A stretch of 20,369 bases of DNA from SIG588 sp045654545 (GTDB lineage: Bacteria; Bacillota; Clostridia; Oscillospirales; Acutalibacteraceae): positions 1 through 20,369 of the forward strand of contig JAZONO010000049.1 in assembly GCA_045654545.1 (NCBI GenBank), written 5' to 3'. The notes below the pieces were generated by a model. The model was not told the DNA's origin. It ran no database searches and was given only the letters and a program-made list of their open reading frames with translations. The position numbers and the translations under genes are program-made. This document shows, in pieces, positions 1 through 8,200 of the stretch (the stretch's first letter is position 1; each line of letters starts with the position of its first letter).

Positions 1-140
1 GCGTTTTTGCCGCGGCTGAACAAAAATCCGCTCTTCCCAAAATCTGTGACCTCAAAGCGAGGAGATTTTGAGGGATTTTTGTTTCGGTCGGGCGAAGTAA
101 TGCTTTCCGCCTTACGAGAGCGAACGAAGCAAAAAACGCC
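1..140. repeat. Nested inverted-repeat (hairpin) region upstream of uppS
   Basis: The stretch folds on itself at three levels. GCGTTTTTGC (1-10) faces GCAAAAAACGC (129-139). AACAAAAATCC (19-29) is the exact reverse complement of 73-83. CAAAATCT (38-45) is the exact reverse complement of 63-70. Frame 1 is open from base 1 to a TAA at 172-174 (57 codons), but it has no recognisable domain and could be a translated repeat. It may be a structured intergenic element, a dispersed repeat, or the 3' region of a gene that starts outside the window. Confidence 0.5.
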
Positions 141-192
141 GAAATATCCCGCTTTACGGCGGGTTCGGGTTTAATTGCTCACCCTAAGGAGG
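129..192 (+). repeat. Leader repeat, copy 1 (before uppS)
   Basis: The 29 bases at 163-191 match 4173-4201 at 27 positions, and looser similarity (GCAAAAA..ACGCC) runs back to 129. Inside are a small CCCGC/GCGGG hairpin (148-163), then GGGT (167-170) that can pair with ACCC (181-184), and then AAGGAGG (186-192), which is the ribosome binding site of uppS. The repeat therefore supplies the translation start signal of the next gene. Confidence 0.6.
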
Positions 193-200
193 TCGTGAAG

Positions 201-944
201 ATGGCGTTGTTCAAGAAAAAAGAAGAAAAGGCGCAATCGCCTGCCGTGTTGCCCACCCACGTGGCGATCATTATGGACGGCAACGGCCGTTGGGCGAAAA
301 AACGCGGTTTGCCGCGCACGGCAGGTCACGTGACGGGGGCAAAGGTGTTTCGCAACATTGTGCGCCATTGTGAGGCACGCGGCATCGGCTACGTGACGGT
401 GTATGCCTTTTCCACCGAAAACTGGAAACGCCCCCCCGAAGAAGTGGCTGCGATCATGAACCTTCTGCGCGACTATTTGAAAGAATCGTTGCAGGATTTC
501 ACAGGCGAAAACATCCGTGTGCGCTTTTTGGGGGATCGTGCCCCTTTGTCGGAGGACATTCGCACGCTGATGGACGAAGTGGAACAAAGCACCGCCCACA
601 AGACGGGTATGTGTTTGAACATTGCGTTGAATTACGGCGGACGTTATGAACTGACTGCCGCCGTGCGCGCCATGGCGCAACAGGTGAAGGAGGGAACACT
701 CTCTCCCGACGAGATCACCGAGGACACGGTATCTGCCCACCTGTACACGGCAGGGCAACCCGATCCCGATTTGATCGTGCGCCCGAGCGGTGAGCACCGT
801 TTGTCGAACTATCTCATCTGGCAGGCGGCGTATGCGGAATACGTGTTTATGGACGATATTCTGTGGCCGGATTTCACTGCGGCGGATATGGATGCGGCGC
901 TGGCGGAATATGCACGGCGTAACCGTCGGTTCGGCGGTGTGTAA
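201..944 (+). CDS. uppS: Isoprenyl transferase (undecaprenyl diphosphate synthase)
   Basis: This cytosolic cis-prenyltransferase adds isopentenyl diphosphate units to farnesyl diphosphate to make C55 undecaprenyl diphosphate, the lipid carrier for peptidoglycan and other wall polymers. Family marks seen are HVAIIMDGNGRWA with the catalytic Asp at residue 26, YAFSTENWKRP near residue 70, and a C-terminal RPSGEHRLSNYLIWQ block followed by DDILWPDF. The length, 247 residues, is normal. The ATG at 201 is chosen because AAGGAGG (186-192) lies 8 nt before it; the in-frame GTG at 195 is only 2 nt from that site. It is the first gene of a cdsA-dxr-rseP-ispG-polC run. The usual RTSGE is RPSGE here, a mild variant. 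The assignment is firm. Confidence 0.97.
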   Translation: MALFKKKEEKAQSPAVLPTHVAIIMDGNGRWAKKRGLPRTAGHVTGAKVFRNIVRHCEARGIGYVTVYAFSTENWKRPPEEVAAIMNLLRDYLKESLQDFTGENIRVRFLGDRAPLSEDIRTLMDEVEQSTAHKTGMCLNIALNYGGRYELTAAVRAMAQQVKEGTLSPDEITEDTVSAHLYTAGQPDPDLIVRPSGEHRLSNYLIWQAAYAEYVFMDDILWPDFTAADMDAALAEYARRNRRFGGV

Positions 945-971
945 AAGTCTTCACGAAAGAGGGCATACTCT

Positions 972-1778
972 ATGATAACGAGAATCGTAAGCGGTGTGAT
1001 CGCGGCGGCGCTGGCACTCGCGATCATTCTGTTCGGCGGTGCGATCGGCATTGTCGTCACGGCGGCGCTGATCGGCTCGCTTGCCACCTTTGAACTGTTG
1101 CGCGCGGCGGAATTTTCGGCGCGCGACCGCATTCCTGCGGCGGCGGTGGCGATGGCGTGCCCGTTGCTCTTGCTTGTGAGCGGACAGCTTTTGTGGATGC
1201 TGTTTGCCCTGTACGTGCTGTACGTGATGGTGGAAAGCGTGATGCGCCACACCACCCTCACCCCCGAAAGGACGGCGCTGAAAGTGCTGTTGCCGCTGGT
1301 GGCGGCCGGCGGTTTCACCGCGGTGGCGGCATTGCGGATGCACGGTGCCGACGGCTTGTTTTATCTTTTCTTGGTGCTGGTCATTCCGTGGCTCAGCGAT
1401 ACGGGTGCGTATTTCACGGGGATGTGTTGCGGCAAGCACAAGTTGTGTCCCGTCATTAGCCCCAAAAAGACGGTGGAAGGCTTTGTCGGCGGCATTGTCG
1501 TCTCGGTTGGCGCGTCCTTGCTCACGGGCTTTTTATACACCCTCTGGTGCGGTCACGCGGTGACGGTGAACTGGCTGTCGCTGGCGGTGGCGGCGCTGAT
1601 CGGCGCACCGCTGTCGGTGTTCGGCGATCTGTTTGCCTCGGTGGTGAAACGCCGCTTCGGTGTGAAGGATTACGGCAACATTATGCCCGGTCACGGCGGC
1701 GCAATGGACCGTTTTGATTCGGTGTTGCCCGTGGCGGTGCTGTTGCTCGTGTGGGTGCAATGGTGGCCGATTGTGTAA
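972..1778 (+). CDS. cdsA: Phosphatidate cytidylyltransferase (CDP-diglyceride synthase)
   Basis: This integral membrane enzyme converts phosphatidic acid and CTP to CDP-diacylglycerol, the precursor of phosphatidylglycerol and other phospholipids. The protein (268 residues) is mostly hydrophobic helices from the first residues onward. Near the C-terminus, at about residues 223-249, it carries the complete family signature S-x-x-K-R-x4-K-D-x-G with PGHGGAMDRFDS. It starts 27 nt after uppS behind a weak purine-rich site (AAAGAGG) and ends at a TAA that overlaps the dxr ribosome binding site, so it is very probably co-transcribed and translationally linked with both neighbours. uppS-cdsA adjacency is the classical bacterial arrangement. 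Confidence 0.96.
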   Translation: MITRIVSGVIAAALALAIILFGGAIGIVVTAALIGSLATFELLRAAEFSARDRIPAAAVAMACPLLLLVSGQLLWMLFALYVLYVMVESVMRHTTLTPERTALKVLLPLVAAGGFTAVAALRMHGADGLFYLFLVLVIPWLSDTGAYFTGMCCGKHKLCPVISPKKTVEGFVGGIVVSVGASLLTGFLYTLWCGHAVTVNWLSLAVAALIGAPLSVFGDLFASVVKRRFGVKDYGNIMPGHGGAMDRFDSVLPVAVLLLVWVQWWPIV

Positions 1779-1789
1779 GGAGAAGAAGA

Positions 1790-2932
1790 ATGAGTGAGCA
1801 AAAACGCATGGTATTGCTCGGCAGTACCGGTTCGATAGGCACACAAGCGCTGGACGTGGCGGAAAACATCGGTATTGAGGTGTTGGCACTTTCGGCACAT
1901 CGTCAGGTGGATCTGCTGGAACAGCAGATCCGCCGTTTTCGCCCACAGTACGCGGCGATGAGTGATAGCCACGCCGCCGCCGACCTCAAGGTACGGGTGG
2001 CGGATTTGCCGGTTACGGTGCTTTCGGGTGCCGAAGCGCTTTGCACCTTGGCCGCCCTGCCCGAAGCGGACGTGGTGCTCAACTCCGTTGTGGGTGTGGC
2101 AGGCTTGCGCCCCACTTTGGCGGCACTCACCGCCGGGCACGACGTGGCATTGGCAAACAAGGAAACGTTGGTGGCAGGCGGTGCATTGGTCACCGAAACC
2201 GCCGCCGCACACGGGGCAAAACTCCTGCCTGTGGACAGCGAGCATTCCGCCATTTTCCAATGCTTGCAAGGTGCTCCTGCCAAACGGGCACTCAAACGGG
2301 TGATCCTCACGGCATCGGGCGGTCCGTTTTTCGGCAAAACGCGTGAACAATTGCAGGCGGTGACGGCGGCGGATGCGCTTCGTCACCCCAACTGGGATAT
2401 GGGGGCGAAGATCACCATTGATTCCGCCACTATGATGAACAAAGGATTGGAACTGATCGAAGCGCGGTGGTTGTTTGATGTTACCCCCGAAGCGATCGAC
2501 ATTGTGGTGCACCGTGAAAGCATTGTGCACTCCCTGATCGAATATGAGGATAACGCGGTGATTGCTCAGTTGGGGTTGCCGGATATGCGCATTCCCATTC
2601 AGTACGCGTTGACCTATCCGCGCCGTGTGGCGTCGCCTGCCGAAACGCTGTCGCTCAGCCAAATCGGCACGCTGACCTTTTATGCGCCCGACAACGTGAC
2701 CTTCCCCGGCATGGAACTGTGCCGCCGTGCGTTGCAGGTGGGCGGCACCGCCCCGGCGGCGGTGAATGCCGCAAACGAGCAGGCGGTGGCGCTGTTCTTG
2801 AAAGGTGAGATCGGATTTTTGGATATTACCGACCGTGCGGCGGCGATGCTCACACGTTCGTGGCCTATGGAATGCAGTTTGGAGAATATTTTGGCGGCCG
2901 ACCGCGAGGCACGGCAATTAGCGAAAGGATGA
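1790..2932 (+). CDS. dxr: 1-deoxy-D-xylulose 5-phosphate reductoisomerase
   Basis: This is the second enzyme of the MEP isoprenoid pathway. It rearranges and reduces DXP to 2-C-methyl-D-erythritol 4-phosphate with NADPH and a divalent metal. The N-terminus has the nucleotide-binding LGSTGSIGTQALDV. NKETLVAGG follows, then the metal ligands in PVDSEHSA (Asp149, Glu151) and in MMNKGLELIEARW (Glu221). The loop HPNWDMGAKITIDSAT and VHRESIVHSLIEY are also typical. The length, 380 residues, is normal. The ATG at 1790 has AAGGAG at 1777-1782 with 7 nt spacing; a longer open frame from 1751 overlaps the end of cdsA and is not needed. Eleven nt separate it from cdsA and four from rseP, which indicates an operon. 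Confidence 0.97.
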   Translation: MSEQKRMVLLGSTGSIGTQALDVAENIGIEVLALSAHRQVDLLEQQIRRFRPQYAAMSDSHAAADLKVRVADLPVTVLSGAEALCTLAALPEADVVLNSVVGVAGLRPTLAALTAGHDVALANKETLVAGGALVTETAAAHGAKLLPVDSEHSAIFQCLQGAPAKRALKRVILTASGGPFFGKTREQLQAVTAADALRHPNWDMGAKITIDSATMMNKGLELIEARWLFDVTPEAIDIVVHRESIVHSLIEYEDNAVIAQLGLPDMRIPIQYALTYPRRVASPAETLSLSQIGTLTFYAPDNVTFPGMELCRRALQVGGTAPAAVNAANEQAVALFLKGEIGFLDITDRAAAMLTRSWPMECSLENILAADREARQLAKG

Positions 2933-2936
2933 CGGC

Positions 2937-4118
2937 ATGGCGATATTGGTGACCGTGGGGAAGATCCTCGCGGCGTTGTTGATCTTCGGCATCATCATTA
3001 TGTTGCACGAGTTTGGTCACTTTATTGTGGCGAAACTCTGTCGCGTGAAGGTGAACGAGTTTGCCATCGGCATGGGTCCCAAACTGGTACAGTTCGGGCG
3101 CGGGGAAACCAAATACACCTTGCGTTTGTTGCCCATCGGCGGTTTCTGCGCAATGGAAGGGGAGGATCCCGAAACCGAAATGCCCGAAGCCTTGGGTGGC
3201 AGCGGACACAAACCTAAGGAAACCGACCACGGCGAGACACCCTCGTCGGACGGTCGTGCGTTTTATCAAAAAAAGGTGTGGCAACGCATCCTCATCGTGG
3301 TGGCCGGTGCGGTGATGAACCTGGTGCTCGGCTACGTGTTGCTCGTCATCAACTACGCCTTTTTGCAAACTCCGGGCCAAAACGGTGAGGTGCTGTTTTC
3401 CACCACCACCATCCACTCGTTGAGCGAGGATACCTCGGCGTATCAAACGGGTTTGCGCCCCGGTGACACCATCGTGAGCATCAACGGGCGACGTGTGGTC
3501 ACGGCAGATTTCGATATGGTGTCGGCTTTGCAGACGGATGAAGACGGCGTGTTTGATATGGTGGTGAAACGCCAAAATGCCGAAGGCAAAACCGAAAAGG
3601 TCACTTTGAATGACGTGACCTTCCGCTTGGCAACCGATGAGGAAGGCAATCGCTACTTGCAATACGATTTCATTATCGTGGGCGAACGCCGCACGGCAGG
3701 AAACGTGTTCACCTATGCGCTGAAAAACGAGTATTCGCTTGGCGTGATGGTGTGGCGCAGTTTGGGCGATATTCTCACGGGGAAATACGGGTTGAATGAT
3801 CTGTCGGGTCCTGTCGGCACGGTGGACGTGATCGGCGATGCGGTGGAAAACGCCGTGACCCACACCGACCGTATGGCGGCGGTGCGCACCTTGATGACCT
3901 TGGTGATCCTGATCACGGTGAACGTGGGCATTTTCAATTTGTTGCCCTTGCCGGCATTGGACGGCGGTCGGTTGGTGTTCTTGCTGTTTGAACTGATCTT
4001 CCGCCGCAAAGTGCCTGCCAAATACGAAGGAATGGTGAATTTTATCGGGTTGATCCTGCTGTTGCTGTTGATGTTGGTGGTAACTTACAGCGACATCACA
4101 CGCTTGATCACCGGATAG
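2937..4118 (+). CDS. rseP: Site-2 protease, RseP/RasP-type intramembrane zinc metalloprotease
   Basis: This multi-pass membrane zinc protease cleaves membrane-embedded substrates such as anti-sigma factors and signal-peptide remnants. The first helix carries the zinc-binding HEFGH (His24, Glu25, His28). A cytoplasm-to-membrane segment with AVMNLVLGYVLL follows at about residues 124-140. A single PDZ-like domain (YQTGLRPGDTIVSING) lies near residues 175-230, and the third zinc ligand sits in the PLPALDGGR motif (Asp342). A hydrophobic C-terminal helix completes the fold. The 393-residue length fits single-PDZ Gram-positive homologues. The start lies 4 nt after the dxr stop, with AAAGGA inside the dxr 3' end as its ribosome site. 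The substrate cannot be told from this window. Confidence 0.94.
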   Translation: MAILVTVGKILAALLIFGIIIMLHEFGHFIVAKLCRVKVNEFAIGMGPKLVQFGRGETKYTLRLLPIGGFCAMEGEDPETEMPEALGGSGHKPKETDHGETPSSDGRAFYQKKVWQRILIVVAGAVMNLVLGYVLLVINYAFLQTPGQNGEVLFSTTTIHSLSEDTSAYQTGLRPGDTIVSINGRRVVTADFDMVSALQTDEDGVFDMVVKRQNAEGKTEKVTLNDVTFRLATDEEGNRYLQYDFIIVGERRTAGNVFTYALKNEYSLGVMVWRSLGDILTGKYGLNDLSGPVGTVDVIGDAVENAVTHTDRMAAVRTLMTLVILITVNVGIFNLLPLPALDGGRLVFLLFELIFRRKVPAKYEGMVNFIGLILLLLLMLVVTYSDITRLITG

Positions 4119-4208
4119 GTATTGGCGAGTATTTTAACAATGGATGAGCAAAAATACGCCTTCCAAAACGGAGTTCGGGTTTGAATGCTCACCCTAAGGA
4201 GTGGGAAT
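4119..4208 (+). repeat. Leader repeat, copy 2 (before ispG)
   Basis: This is the only sizeable gap inside the first gene run. Bases 4173-4201 match 163-191 at 27 of 29 positions, and GCAAAAATACGCC (4148-4160) parallels 129-140. As in copy 1, GGGT can pair with ACCC just before the ribosome site, and AAGGAG (4196-4201) is that site. Upstream, CGAGTATTTTAACA (4126-4139) recurs with one change at 20322-20335. No terminator is visible, so transcription from rseP may continue through. Confidence 0.6.
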
Positions 4209-5249
4209 ATGGCAAGACGTACGGTAAACGCAGGCGGTGTGTGGATTGGCGGCGGTCATCCCGTGACGGTGCAATCCATGTTGAACGTGCCTGCACACGA
4301 TATCCCGGGCAGCGTGGCGCAAGCCAAAGCGTTGGAAGCGGCCGGGTGCGAGTTGATTCGCGCCGCCATCCCCAACAAGGAAGCGGTGGCGCTGATTCCG
4401 GCGCTCAAAGAAGCGGTGAAGGTGCCGATCGTGGCGGACATCCATTTCGACCACAAATTGGCGTTGGAAGCCGCCGCGGCCGGTATCGATAAGATCCGCA
4501 TCAACCCCGGTAACATCGGTGGGGAAGAGAACGTCCGCGCGGTGGCAACGGTTTGCCGCGAAAAGGGCATTCCCATCCGCATTGGGGTGAACGGCGGTTC
4601 GCTGGAAAAAGAGATTCTGCAAAAATACGGGCATCCGTGCGCCGAAGCACTGCGCGACAGCGCGCTGTATCATGCACGTTTGCTCGAAAAATACGATTTT
4701 TACGACATTGTGCTGTCGATGAAATCCTCCGACGTGCCCACCATGGTGAAGGCGTATGAATTGACGGCGGAATGCTGTGACTATCCCTTGCACGTGGGGG
4801 TGACCGAAGCCGGCACCGAACGGATGGGGTTGCTCAAATCCGCGGCAGGCATCGGCAGTTTGTTGCTCCACGGTATCGGTGACACCATTCGTGTGTCGCT
4901 CACCGCCGACCCGGTGAAAGAGGTGGCGGCAGGGCGCGACATTTTGCATGCGTTGGGGTTACGGCAAGACCGTCCGCGCTTGGTTTCCTGCCCCACCTGC
5001 GGACGCACCGCCATCGACCTCATCGGCATTGCCGACGAGGTGGAACGCCGCTTGGAAACGGTGACAAAACCCATCACCGTAGCGGTGATGGGTTGCGTGG
5101 TGAACGGACCGGGCGAAGCGCGTGAAGCGGACATCGGCTTGGCAGGCGGCAACGGCAAAGTAGCATTGTTCAAAAAAGGAGACGTGTTGCGCACGGTGCC
5201 CGAAGCGGTGGCCGTGGACGAATTGATGCGCGAGATTGAGAAGTTGTAA
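4209..5249 (+). CDS. ispG: 4-hydroxy-3-methylbut-2-en-1-yl diphosphate synthase (flavodoxin/ferredoxin)
   Basis: This [4Fe-4S] enzyme performs the penultimate MEP-pathway step, reductive conversion of MEcPP to HMBPP. Cluster ligands are visible as SCPTCGR (Cys261, Cys264) and MGCVVNGPGEA (Cys296, with Glu303 as the fourth-ligand position). The N-terminal TIM-barrel half includes the typical VQSMLN and DIHFDHKLAL blocks. The length, 346 residues, is that of the short bacterial form. The ATG at 4209 is preferred because AAGGAG lies 7 nt before it; the in-frame ATG at 4185 would put that site inside the coding region. Fourteen nt separate it from polC. Together with dxr it forms the isoprenoid half of the cluster. 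Confidence 0.96.
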   Translation: MARRTVNAGGVWIGGGHPVTVQSMLNVPAHDIPGSVAQAKALEAAGCELIRAAIPNKEAVALIPALKEAVKVPIVADIHFDHKLALEAAAAGIDKIRINPGNIGGEENVRAVATVCREKGIPIRIGVNGGSLEKEILQKYGHPCAEALRDSALYHARLLEKYDFYDIVLSMKSSDVPTMVKAYELTAECCDYPLHVGVTEAGTERMGLLKSAAGIGSLLLHGIGDTIRVSLTADPVKEVAAGRDILHALGLRQDRPRLVSCPTCGRTAIDLIGIADEVERRLETVTKPITVAVMGCVVNGPGEAREADIGLAGGNGKVALFKKGDVLRTVPEAVAVDELMREIEKL

Positions 5250-5263
5250 GGAGTCAGGATAGT

Positions 5264-8200
5264 ATGGGAGCGCCTTTGTTTGGCGAGTTGTTTGCACCGT
5301 ATTTTCAAAATATACCGATCCCACCGCCGCTTTCTGAAGCGGCGGTGCTCGGCGTGCACGTACATAACGATCGCCATCAGGTGACCGTCACGGTGGCACC
5401 GACGGCGGTGTTGCCGTATGAAGCGTTGCACGATGCGGCGGATGCGATGTCGGTGGCGTTGCGTGCCACCGTGCGCCTAATGCCGAAATTCGCCCCCGAA
5501 CAACTGGGGGAGGAAGGGCTGTTTTTGTTGGTGGTGGAGTTGTTGCGCACGCGCCACACGGCGGTGAACGGCAGTTTTGACGGCGCCACCTTCCGTTTGG
5601 AGGAGAATGAATTTACCGTGGTGCTTCCCCGTGGCGGTCGGGAAGTGCTGTGCGCCATGGGCATTGATCGCCTGATGGCGGAATTGATTGAAGAGGTGTT
5701 TGACCGCCGTGTGACGGTGGTGCTGGAGGGCGCGGATGCGCTGGACACCGACGATGATTATTATCGCACCCTACGCGAGGAAGCCGACCGCGAAGCGGCG
5801 GCCACCGCCGCGGCACAACGTGAAGAACAGCGGCAAAAAGCCATGAAGAAAGCGGCACAGCAGGATGTGGCAAACCCCATTCCGTTGGACCCTGCCGATC
5901 CCGATACGCCGCCGTGTGACGGGCTTCCCGTGTGGTTGGAAACCGCGAACTACATGTTCGGCACTCCCTCCAACGTGAAGCCGCAACCTATGTCTTCGCT
6001 GGAAGCAGACGGCAGTTTTGTGACGGTGTGGGGCGAAATTTTTAAAGTGGATGCCCGTGAAAGCCGCGACGGCAGCAGCACACGGTTTAACATCTCCTTG
6101 TCGGACAAGACCAATTCCGTCACGGCGGTGTTCCGTGCGGATCATCGGCGCGACAAGGATAAAAAGGCGCTGATGGAAGCGCTGAAACCCGGTATGTGCG
6201 TGCTGATCTCGGGTGCATACGACTATAACGAATATGCCAAGGATAACCAGATCCGCATCCGCTCGCTCGCCATGTTGGCAAAATATCAAAAGCGTGACAA
6301 CGCTCCCGTGAAACGCGTGGAATTGCACCTGCACACCAAGATGTCGCAGATGGATGCGGTGAGCGAAGCCTCCGCCTTGGTGGAGCGCGCGGCGGCGTGG
6401 GGACACCCGGCGGTTGCCATCACCGATCACGGTGTGGCACAGGCATTCCCCGACGCGATGAACACCGCGGAAAAACTGGCGAAAAAAGGTAAAGAAATCA
6501 AAATTCTGTACGGCAGCGAAGCGTATTACGTCAACGACCGTACGGGGGCGGTGGAACCGGGTGTCACGGGCGAGATCGGCAGCGACGTCATCGTGTTCGA
6601 CTTGGAAACCACGGGACTGGGCGCACTTTCCGACCGCATCACCGAAATCGGTGCGGTGCGCTTGCACGAAGGGGCGGTCAGCGACACCTTCAACACCTTT
6701 GTGAATCCCGAACGTCCCATTCCGCCGAAGATTACCGAATTGACGGGTATCACCGACGCGATGGTGGCAAACGCTTTGTCTGAGCGCGAAGCGTTGCAGG
6801 CGTTTTACGATTTCTGCGGCGACACCACCGTATTGGTGGCGCACAACGCCGGCTTTGACACCGCGTTTATCCGTCAGGCGGCGGCGCGGCAGGACATGCC
6901 CTATCCCTTCGGCGCGATCGATACCGTGCCGCTCGCACGTGGATTGTATCCCTCGCTGAAAAACCACAAACTGAACACGGTGGCGGAGCATCTGCATTTG
7001 GGGGACTTCAACCATCACCGCGCGTGTGACGATGCCGCCGTGTTGGCAGAGATCTTCTTGTGCATGAGTTCCGACCTGCGCGATCTGCGCGGTGTGCACA
7101 CCTTCCAGGAGATCAACGAGAGTTTGGAAGACAAAAAAGCGGCACCCTATCACTTGATCCTGCTGGTGCAAAATCAAGTAGGCCTTAAAAATCTGTACAA
7201 GCTTATTTCGTGGTCGCACACCAAGAATTTCTATCGAAAGCCGCGCATTACCAAAACCAAATTGATGGAGCACCGCGAAGGCTTGCTGATCGGCAGTGCG
7301 TGTGAGGCAGGTGAACTGTTCCACGCTATTTTGGCAGGCAAGCCGTGGGGCGAACTGTGCGAGATCGCGAAATTCCACGACTTTTTGGAAATTCAGCCGA
7401 TCGCGAACAACCGCTTCATGTTGCGCAAAGGTTTGGCGCAAAGCGAAGAACAGTTGCGCGAGTTCAACCGCACCATCGTGCGGCTGGGCGAAAAACTGAA
7501 CATCCCCGTGTGCGCCACCTGTGACGTGCACTTCATGGATCCCGAGGACGAGGTGTACCGCCGCATTTTGCAGGCAGGGCAGGGGTATGAAGATGCGGAC
7601 GAGCAAGCACCGCTGTATTTCCGCAACACCGAAGAAATGCTCCAAGAGTTTTCCTATCTCGGCGAAGAAAAGGCGTATGAAGTGGTGGTGGAAAATCCGC
7701 GCCGCATTGCGGACAGCATCGAAGCGGTGCGCCCCATTCCGAAAGGCACCTTCTCGCCGCACATGGACGGTGCGGACGAAGAGTTGCAGGAGATCTGCTG
7801 GAGCCGTGCCAAGGAGATCTACGGCGATCCCTTGCCCGAAATCGTGTCTGCCCGTTTGGAACGCGAACTGGGATCGATCATCAAGCACGGGTTCTCGGTG
7901 CTGTACATGATCGCGCAAAAACTGGTGAAGGATTCGGTGGATCACGGCTATTTGGTCGGTTCGCGTGGATCGGTCGGTTCGTCGTTCGTTGCCAGCATGG
8001 CCGGTATTTCGGAAGTGAATCCGCTTGCGCCGCACTATGTTTGTAAGAAATGTAAATATTCCGAATTTTTCACCCACGGCGAAGTGGGTTCGGGCTTTGA
8101 CCTGCCCGATAAGGTGTGCCCCGTGTGCGGCGAGCCGCTCGGGCGTGACGGGCATGAGATCCCGTTTGAAACCTTCCTCGGTTTCGACGGTGACAAAGCT

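Noticed and set aside
195..200. GTG at 195 as start of uppS
   Set aside because: Only 2 nt from the AAGGAGG site; the ATG at 201 has proper spacing.
4185..4208. ATG at 4185 as start of ispG
   Set aside because: It lies before the AAGGAG site, which would then be inside the coding sequence; the ATG at 4209 fits the site and the family start.
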